A stretch of DNA of 51,385 nt, taken from Limisphaerales bacterium (GTDB taxonomy: Bacteria > Verrucomicrobiota > Verrucomicrobiia > Limisphaerales > SXTU01). The notes beneath the pieces are model-generated. The model worked only from the letters and a program-made list of their open reading frames with translations, was not told where the DNA came from and did no database searches. Made by a program: the position numbers and the translations under genes. Positions 43,453 to 51,385 of the stretch are shown here, piece by piece. The stretch is taken from contig WRPG01000038.1 in assembly GCA_009773355.1 (NCBI GenBank), positions 1 to 51,385 on the forward strand, in the 5' to 3' direction. Each line of letters starts with the position of its first letter. Within the stretch, counting starts at the first letter, position 1.

Positions 43453-44883
43453 ATGCACGCCTTCGTTTATTGTCTGCAACGCGCCCTGCTGCCCGCGTTG
43501 TTCGGAATGCTGTTCGCTACCAGTTCTCTCGCCGCCCCGCGCCCACCGAACGTCATCCTCATCATCAGCGATGATCAGGGTTGGCGCGACCTGCGCTGCC
43601 TCGGCCGCGAGGAAATCATCACGCCGAACCTCGACCGGCTCGCGCGCGAGGGCGTGCGCGCGACGAGCTTTTACGTGACGTGGCCGGCCTGCACGCCGTC
43701 GCGTGGCAGCGTGCTCACGGGGCGCTACCCGCAGCGCAACGGCCTCTACGACATGGTCCGCAACGACATGGTCAACTTCGGCCATCGCTACTCGCCGGCG
43801 GAATACGCCGTGTCGCCGGAGATGACGCTGGGCCTCGACCCGCGCGAGGTCACGCTCGGCGACGCGCTCAAGCGCGCGGGCTACGCGACCGGCTGCGTGG
43901 GCAAGTGGGACATGGGCCAGGCACGCCGTTACCTGCCCCTCCAGCGCGGCTTCGACTTCTTCTACGGCCACGGGAACAACGGCATTGATTACTACACGCA
44001 CGAGCGCTACGGCGTGCCATCGCTGTTCCGGGGCAACCAGCGCACGGAGGAGGACAAGGGCACCTACGTCACGGACGTGTTCCGCCGCGAGGCGCTGCGC
44101 TTCGTGCGCGAGCAGAAGGCGAAACCGTTCTTCCTCTACCTCGCCTTCAACGCGCCGCACGGGGCGTCGTCCTTCGCCCCGGACTCGGAGAAGAAGCCGG
44201 GCGAGAAGAAGGAAGGCGTCGGTGTGCAGGTGCCGGAGAAGTATCTGAAGCTCTACCCGAACCGCGACCCGAAGAACGGTGTGACGCGCTACCTCGCCGC
44301 CGTGACGTGCATGGACGAGGCCATCGGCGAGCTGCTCGACACGCTGCGCGCCCTCGGGCTGGAGCGCGACACGCTGGTGCTGTTCATGTCGGACAATGGC
44401 GGCAGCGGCAACGGTGGCAACGCACCGCTCAAGGGCGGCAAAAGCTCGATGTGGGAAGGCGGCCTGCGCGTGCCGTTCCTCGCGCGCTGGCCGGGCCGGC
44501 TCCCGGCGAACGCGGTGACGGACGAGTTCCTCACGTCGCTCGAATTGTTCCCGACGCTCCTCGCCGCGACCGGTGCGAAGCCGCCTGCCGGCGTGAAGCT
44601 CGACGGCTTCGACATGACGGCGGTGCTGCAAGGCAAGGCGAAGTCGCCACGCGCCGAGATGTTCTGGGAGCGGCGCGGCGACCGCGCGGCGCGTGTGGGC
44701 AACTGGAAATGGGTCGAATCCGCGCGGGGCGGCGGACTCTTCGACCTCGCGACGGACCTCGGCGAGAAGAACGACCTCTCGAAGCAGAAGCCCGACGTGG
44801 CCGCGCAGATGAAGGCGAAGTTCACCGCGTGGAAACGGGAGATGGATGCCAGCGAGCCGCGCGGGCCGTTCCGGGATTACTGA
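43453..44883 (+). CDS. Secreted sulfatase (formylglycine type)
   Basis: About 476 residues from the ATG at 43453 (MHAFVYCLQRALLPALFGML with a Sec signal ending SSLA-AP). The type I sulfatase signature is clear: CTPSRGSVLTGRYPQRNGLY, with the Cys80-x-Pro-Ser-Arg (C80-R84) whose Cys is oxidised to formylglycine. Metal-ligand motifs (SDDQGWRDL, SDNGGSGNGG) and VGKWDMGQ follow. It cleaves sulfate esters of polysaccharides outside the cytoplasm. No maturase (anSME or FGE) is in the window. The longer in-frame extension to 43321 would run into the REPIN-like element and is not used. Confidence 0.9.
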   Translation: MHAFVYCLQRALLPALFGMLFATSSLAAPRPPNVILIISDDQGWRDLRCLGREEIITPNLDRLAREGVRATSFYVTWPACTPSRGSVLTGRYPQRNGLYDMVRNDMVNFGHRYSPAEYAVSPEMTLGLDPREVTLGDALKRAGYATGCVGKWDMGQARRYLPLQRGFDFFYGHGNNGIDYYTHERYGVPSLFRGNQRTEEDKGTYVTDVFRREALRFVREQKAKPFFLYLAFNAPHGASSFAPDSEKKPGEKKEGVGVQVPEKYLKLYPNRDPKNGVTRYLAAVTCMDEAIGELLDTLRALGLERDTLVLFMSDNGGSGNGGNAPLKGGKSSMWEGGLRVPFLARWPGRLPANAVTDEFLTSLELFPTLLAATGAKPPAGVKLDGFDMTAVLQGKAKSPRAEMFWERRGDRAARVGNWKWVESARGGGLFDLATDLGEKNDLSKQKPDVAAQMKAKFTAWKREMDASEPRGPFRDY

Positions 44884-45072
44884 AGTAGCGCGGCAATTAC
44901 AGCCCGTGTGGAACCTTACTGAGTGCGGCGGGCTGCATTCGCCGTTGGCCTGAGCTGCGCGGAGCGTTTGGACTGCGAGCGTCTTCCCTCCCCTCGTGAC
45001 GGAGACAGGCAACCGCCATCTGTGAGTTTCCGCCGGCTCTGTTCAGGCCGCGCGCCCATCGCTTCGTTTCGT

Positions 45073-46728
45073 TCACTGCTTGAGCAGCCGCTGCTTCACC
45101 TCGTCGGGCAGCGGGGCCTTGGCGAGCCATGCGCGGGCGGCGGCGGGGTCCAGTTGCAGCCATTGCCCGGCGATTTGTTCACCGAGCGGATTGCGCCACT
45201 CAGGATCCGTCACTTTGTGGAGCAAGGCCGCCGCCGCCGCCGGCTCTTGACTTCCCATTTGGGCGAGAACCGGAGGATAGGCCCGGGCGCGTTCATCGGC
45301 AGGCAATTGTTCAACCCATTTCAACGCGCTGTCCGAGTCGTGCCCAGCCCAGTTTGAAGCGAACGTGCCGATTAGCGACTGGCGCACTATGCTAGCCGGG
45401 GGGAGTTTGGCGATGTAGGAGGCAGCCTGCTCGGGCGCGTCGCTGGCCCAGACGGCAAGGACCGAGTTTGCGGCTGACAAACGGGCGTCCTCTTGCGGCA
45501 AGGCCTGCGCCCACTTCAAGGCGGCGGTCGGATCGGCCGTGGCCCATTGATTGGCGACGGCGGAGTAGAGCGAGTTTTGCGTTTCGCCAACTGGCAGCGT
45601 GGCGGCGAACTCGGCGGCGGCGCGCGGGCTGGACTGCGCCCATTCGTGACTGAGATTCACCAGGGCGTTCTCCTTCGCGCGGCCGGGCGGGAGCTGCTTC
45701 ACCCAGGCGAGCGCGCCGTCGAGGTCCACGGCGGCCCAGCGGGAGGCGATGTTGCCGAGCGCTTGGTTCTGCGCGTTGCCGGCAGGGAGCGTGAGGGCAA
45801 GTTCAACGGCGGCTTTCGGATCGGTGGCGGCGAGTTCGCTGGCGACGTTTTGCACCATCTCGCGCTTGCCCTTGCTGTCGGGTTGGTCCTTGAGCCACGC
45901 GGCGGCAGCGGGGGCGTCGCTGTTGGCCCAAGTGCTGGCGACGAGTTGCAGGACGCTGTCGCGCTGACGTCCGGGCGGAAGCTGGGCGAGGGCCTGCGCG
46001 GCGGCGGTGGCGGGATCGGTGCTGGCCCAGCGCTGGAAGATCGCCTCGGGAAGGCCGGAGTTCGGGTTCGTCAGGCCGGATTTGGTGAGCGCAGCAAGCG
46101 CGGCGGCGGGGTTCTGGTCGGCCAGCTTGGCGAGCACGGTTTGCAAGGCCTCGTTGCGCGCGGTGCCGGGCGGGAGTGCCTGCGCCCACGCGAGCGCAAC
46201 GGAGTTGTCGGCCTCGGCCCAGACTTCGAGCACCGCGCTGGTCGCGGCCTTGCGCTCAGCGGGCCGGGTGAGCTGCTGCGCGAAGCGGAGTGCGGCGGCG
46301 GAGTCGGAGTCAGCCCAGCGGGTGAGGAGCATGTGCAGGAGCGCCTCACGCTCGTCCCGTCGTCCGAGCCGCTGGAAGAGTTGGATGACCTTCGGCACAT
46401 CCGCCGGCGCGAGGCGCTCGGCGAGTTCGAGCAGCTTCTCGATGCGCTGCTCGTGGTAGCCGCCGCGCAGGACGGCGGCGAAGGCGGCGGCGAAGTCATC
46501 GGCGGACAGCGGCGGGGCGGGAGGCTCGACTTCAAAGGGTGCCGTGTTCGTGCGGCTGGCGGGCGGGCGCGCGAGGGCGGGCAAGGGTTTGGATGAGGCG
46601 CCTTTGCTCCTGACGGTTGCCCGCTCCGTGCTGGAACGGGGCAGGAGCGTCCGGTCCGCGAGCACCCCGAGCACCGCGCCGGCGAGCAGCAGCAGGGCGA
46701 CGATGGCGAAGTCCTTGGTGGGTTTCAT
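45073..46728 (-). CDS. Membrane-anchored 13-repeat alpha-solenoid protein
   Basis: About 551 residues from the ATG at 46728 (MKPTKDFAIVALLLLAGAVL). One N-terminal transmembrane helix is followed by a Pro-rich linker and then a region of repeats about 30-36 residues long with the motif [RVKTEQN]WAxxDPxAALxWAxxLPPGxxR. I count thirteen (RWADSDSAAAL, VWAEADNSVAL, KLADQNPAAAL, RWASTDPATAA, TWANSDAPAAA and so on to QWLQLDPAAAR). It resembles HEAT/TPR-like helix-turn-helix solenoids used for protein binding in the periplasm. The function is unknown. It is divergent from the DUF1080 gene (137 bases between starts). Confidence 0.8.
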   Translation of the reverse strand: MKPTKDFAIVALLLLAGAVLGVLADRTLLPRSSTERATVRSKGASSKPLPALARPPASRTNTAPFEVEPPAPPLSADDFAAAFAAVLRGGYHEQRIEKLLELAERLAPADVPKVIQLFQRLGRRDEREALLHMLLTRWADSDSAAALRFAQQLTRPAERKAATSAVLEVWAEADNSVALAWAQALPPGTARNEALQTVLAKLADQNPAAALAALTKSGLTNPNSGLPEAIFQRWASTDPATAAAQALAQLPPGRQRDSVLQLVASTWANSDAPAAAAWLKDQPDSKGKREMVQNVASELAATDPKAAVELALTLPAGNAQNQALGNIASRWAAVDLDGALAWVKQLPPGRAKENALVNLSHEWAQSSPRAAAEFAATLPVGETQNSLYSAVANQWATADPTAALKWAQALPQEDARLSAANSVLAVWASDAPEQAASYIAKLPPASIVRQSLIGTFASNWAGHDSDSALKWVEQLPADERARAYPPVLAQMGSQEPAAAAALLHKVTDPEWRNPLGEQIAGQWLQLDPAAARAWLAKAPLPDEVKQRLLKQ

Positions 46729-46865
46729 GTGCGGGCCGGTTCCGGGCGGCGACGAGGAACTTATCCGCCGGGGCCGCGCCGGGCGCAAACAGAAAGCACG
46801 CCAGCGATCATTTGCCTTGCAACGCCGTCTCGTGCATAACCGGGGAAAGCAAACGCACGCCCATC

Positions 46866-47639
46866 ATGCACCGCGCCCTTCCTTCCCTCCTCGCCGTCAT
46901 TGTCGCCACCATCGCCGCTCAGGCCGCCGATCAGAACATCGGCGTCGGGGCCAAGCCGGTTTCCGGCGCGGAGGTCATCATTGACGGCTCGCGCGCGATG
47001 CTCGACGCGAAGTGGACTTACTGGCAGGGGCCGCGCTTCGCGTCGTCGCTGCCGATCAAGTGGAAGATCGTGGACGACCCCGTGGACAAGGGCAAAACCG
47101 TGGTGATGACCGACGACCCCGTCGCCGCCGGCGGCAAATACGGCACGGCGGACATCGTGACCAAGAAGCCCTACCGCGACTTCCGGCTGCACATCGAGTT
47201 CCTCGTGATGAACCCGCGCGGCAACAGCGGCGTGTATCTCCAGAACCGCTACGAGATTCAGATCATGGAGGGCGACAAGACCAAGCACGGCATGGGCGCG
47301 GTCATCAACGAGACCGAGTCGCCGTATCACGCATTCGCCGGCCTCGGGAAATGGAACAGCTACGACCTCGTCTTCCGCGCCGCGCGGTTCAAGGACGGCC
47401 AGCGCGTGGAGAAGGCGATGGTCTCGATGTATTTCAACGGCCAGAAGGTCCACCAGAACGTCCAGATTAACCAGGTCTGGGGCGGGGCGAACTCCGGTGT
47501 GGACGGCGGCAACAACAAGGGCCAGGGCATCACCGACACGCCGCAGGGCTTGAAGCTCCAATGCGAAGGCCACGACGTGCGCTACCGCAACGCGTGGATC
47601 AAGGAACTGGAGATCAAGGACGCAAACACGGATTTCTGA
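46866..47639 (+). CDS. Secreted DUF1080 (3-keto-disaccharide hydrolase) protein
   Basis: About 257 residues from the ATG at 46866 (MHRALPSLLAVIVATIAAQAA is a Sec signal). The longer frame to 46617 crosses the promoter region. The domain is complete: PYRDFRLHIEFLVMNPRGNSGVYLQNRYE, then WNSYDLVFRAARF and GLKLQCEGHDVRYRNAWIKE. DUF1080 proteins have a concanavalin-like fold and include 3-keto-glycoside hydrolases; substrates vary. The motif NSGVYLQ is the family signature. It is divergent from the solenoid gene and precedes clpB by 149 bases of palindrome-rich spacer. Confidence 0.9.
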   Translation: MHRALPSLLAVIVATIAAQAADQNIGVGAKPVSGAEVIIDGSRAMLDAKWTYWQGPRFASSLPIKWKIVDDPVDKGKTVVMTDDPVAAGGKYGTADIVTKKPYRDFRLHIEFLVMNPRGNSGVYLQNRYEIQIMEGDKTKHGMGAVINETESPYHAFAGLGKWNSYDLVFRAARFKDGQRVEKAMVSMYFNGQKVHQNVQINQVWGGANSGVDGGNNKGQGITDTPQGLKLQCEGHDVRYRNAWIKELEIKDANTDF

Positions 47640-47672
47640 GCCGCCGGCTGGCTCAAGCCGTAGTGACAGCGC

Positions 47673-47715
47673 GGCGCAATTGCGCCGTCGGCGGCGCGGC
47701 GGGAGCGCATCCCGC
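47673..47715. repeat. Adjacent palindromes upstream of clpB
   Basis: GGCGCAATTGCGCC (perfect 14-base palindrome at 47673-47686) and GCGGGA-GCGCA-TCCCGC (47699-47715) lie 73-115 bases before the clpB start. They may be REP-like elements or the transcript end of the DUF1080 gene. Confidence 0.45.
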
Positions 47716-47788
47716 TGGTCAAGCCGCGCTGAATTCCGGCCAAATCCCGCCCTTCCACCGCTGGCATTGACGTTGCAGGGTGAGACGC

Positions 47789-50392
<2,604 letters not shown>

Positions 50393-50470
50393 CAAGGCGG
50401 GCCACCCCTGTGCTCGCGAGTTGCGTTGCCGGTTGACGCGGCTCCTTCACGGCATAACCTCCGCCGCACC

Positions 50471-51253
50471 ATGAGCATCCTCGACCGGTTCCGCCTTGAT
50501 GGGAAACGCCTGTTCATCACCGGCGGCAGCCGCGGGCTGGGGCGCGAGATGGCGCTGGCCATCGCCGATGCCGGGGCGGATGTCGTGCTGGTGGGCCGCG
50601 AGCTTGAGAGTCTCGAAGCGACGGCGGCGGACATTCGGAAGCTCGGGCGCGAGGCGACTCCATTGGTCGGCGATGTTGGCCGTGTGGAGGAGTGCGAGGC
50701 GATCTGCCGGCGCGTGCTGGACGAGCACGGGCCGGTTGACATTCTCATCAACAACGTCGGCGGACGGCGCATCAACGTGCCGTTGGAGGAGCAGTCGTTG
50801 GAGCAATGGCGGCAAATCCTTGACCTAAACCTGACCAGCGCGTTCCTCTGCATGAAGGTCATCGGCGGCGCGATGGTCGCGCGCAGGAAGGGTGGGCGCG
50901 TCATCAACGTCGCCTCCATCTCGGGGATGATTGCCAACCGCAGCATCGGCGGGCGCAGCTACGAAACCGCGAAGGCTGCGGTGATCCAGCTCACCCGCGC
51001 GGCGGCGGCGGACTGGGCACCGCACGGCGTCACGGTGAACGCGATCTGTCCCGGCGGCTTCATGACCGCACCGAACGTCCGCTGGGCCAGCGAGCATCCC
51101 GAGGTCATCGCGAACTTCCGCGAGCAGATCCCGGCGGGAGATTTCGGCCAGCCGGAGGATCTCGGCCCGCTGGCGGTTTATCTGGCGAGTGATGCGTCGC
51201 GCTACATGACCGGCGCGGCGCTGGTCATTGATGGTGGCTACACGCTCTGGTGA
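50471..51253 (+). CDS. SDR-family NAD(P)-dependent oxidoreductase
   Basis: About 260 residues from the ATG at 50471 (MSILDRFRLDGKRLFITGGS; RGLGREM). Classical short-chain dehydrogenase motifs are present: TGGSRGLG (cofactor binding), LINNVGG, catalytic Y164-x-x-x-K168 (SYETAKAAV) and the ending VIDGGYTLW. It is similar to gluconate 5-dehydrogenase/3-oxoacyl-reductase-type enzymes; the substrate is not evident. The gene is intact and stops 33 bases before the CTAA that precedes the IS5-family element. Confidence 0.9.
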   Translation: MSILDRFRLDGKRLFITGGSRGLGREMALAIADAGADVVLVGRELESLEATAADIRKLGREATPLVGDVGRVEECEAICRRVLDEHGPVDILINNVGGRRINVPLEEQSLEQWRQILDLNLTSAFLCMKVIGGAMVARRKGGRVINVASISGMIANRSIGGRSYETAKAAVIQLTRAAAADWAPHGVTVNAICPGGFMTAPNVRWASEHPEVIANFREQIPAGDFGQPEDLGPLAVYLASDASRYMTGAALVIDGGYTLW

Positions 51254-51286
51254 GCGGGTGCGGCCAGCGGCGGAGGGAGAAGCAAG

Positions 51287-51385
51287 CTAAGGAAACGCTG
51301 ATTTAAGCCATCGGGTTTCGATTTGTTGCAGACGGCGCGGCGGGCGTTTTCTAAACTGCCTGACATGACCCACCAGACCAGTTTC
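51287..51385 (+). mobile_element. Left end of an IS5-family insertion sequence with CTAA target
   Basis: CTAA at 51287-51290 is directly followed by GGAAACGCTGATTTAA, which starts with the GGAA typical of IS5-group inverted repeats. IS5 elements target YTAR and duplicate it. The transposase ORF then starts at 51365. The right end is outside the window. Confidence 0.65.
51365..51385 (+). CDS. IS5-family transposase, N-terminal fragment (3' partial)
   Basis: The seven codons MTHQTSF at the window edge match the typical N-terminus of IS5-type transposases (MTxQTSFxxxE). Too short for anything further; assignment rests on the preceding terminal repeat and target site. Confidence 0.55.

Noticed and set aside
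45493-46596. 367-codon plus-strand ORF opposite the solenoid gene
   Set aside because: Apparent Gly-rich repeats only mirror the solenoid repeats on the other strand.
46617-46865. N-terminal extension of the DUF1080 protein
   Set aside because: It would run through the divergent promoter region and hide the obvious signal peptide starting at 46866.

Overview
The window looks like a chromosomal segment of a high-GC member of the Verrucomicrobiota, most likely close to Pedosphaera/Limisphaerales. This is inferred from the gene repertoire rather than from a marker gene: a twin-arginine DUF1501 protein, DUF1080 proteins, a sulfatase, a zinc-ribbon protein opening with MKISCPHCDQ, pseudopilins of the 'IPNFVKARATAQ' type, secreted proteins built from Ig-like, LamG and SBBP repeats that end in 'RFFRLRKP', and an ECF sigma factor with a membrane-anchored C-terminal extension. 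There is no rRNA, tRNA or CRISPR array that I can see. Most ORFs lack a strong Shine-Dalgarno sequence.

Layout. Bases 1-99 are the right end of an IS3-family element, and 51287-51385 is the left end of an IS5-family element, so the window is bracketed by transposons, as contigs often are. From 102 to 2683 there are poorly characterised genes (an ORF abutting the IS, a zinc-ribbon membrane protein, a small membrane protein). From 2793 to 5997 (minus) lies a pilin-type operon: PilV-like, PilW-like and PilX-like proteins and a GspG-like pseudopilin that has lost its prepilin signal. From 6222 to 10259 (minus) is a chaperone block: groES-groEL, with dnaK just upstream. From 10653 to 20767 there are a lipid- or membrane-anchored hypothetical protein, an NHL beta-propeller protein, a 1999-residue secreted metalloprotease with Ig, LamG and SBBP modules, a secreted PHP-domain protein and a DUF4199 protein. 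From 20857 to 23742 there is a small sugar-modification operon (RmlD-like reductase, zinc-binding C-methyltransferase, CmcI-like methyltransferase/hydroxylase). From 23811 to 25835 are a hypothetical protein, a stand-alone glycogen-binding-type (AMPK1-CBM) domain and a DUF4126 membrane protein.

From 25873 to 29268 (minus) is the most striking gene: an ECF sigma factor fused through a transmembrane segment to roughly 830 residues of carboxypeptidase-regulatory-like beta-sandwich repeats. Next come an RlmI-like rRNA methyltransferase, a scrambled patch with a truncated DUF1080 tail, and a DUF1501 protein. From 33092 to 38336 a tight plus-strand cassette encodes an N,N-dimethylformamidase-large-subunit-like protein, an enolase-superfamily enzyme, an MFS transporter and a Gfo/Idh/MocA oxidoreductase, which together suggest uptake and catabolism of an unknown small organic acid, sugar acid or amide. 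From 38597 to 41186 are a lower-GC membrane-anchored coiled-coil gene (probable recent acquisition), a DUF58 protein and Maf; then a UvrD/PcrA-type helicase, a sulfatase, a 13-repeat alpha-solenoid protein, a DUF1080 protein, ClpB and an SDR oxidoreductase.

Several intergenic spaces carry paired palindromes. Two of them (25118-25192 and 43309-43380) have the organisation of REPINs: two palindromic REP-like units in inverted orientation. A degenerate relative of the second lies exactly where the pseudopilin lost its 5' end. The best candidates for something not yet described are the sigma-factor/beta-sandwich fusion, the low-GC coiled-coil gene overlapping DUF58, the 33-38 kb cassette, and the REPIN-like repeats associated with gene damage.
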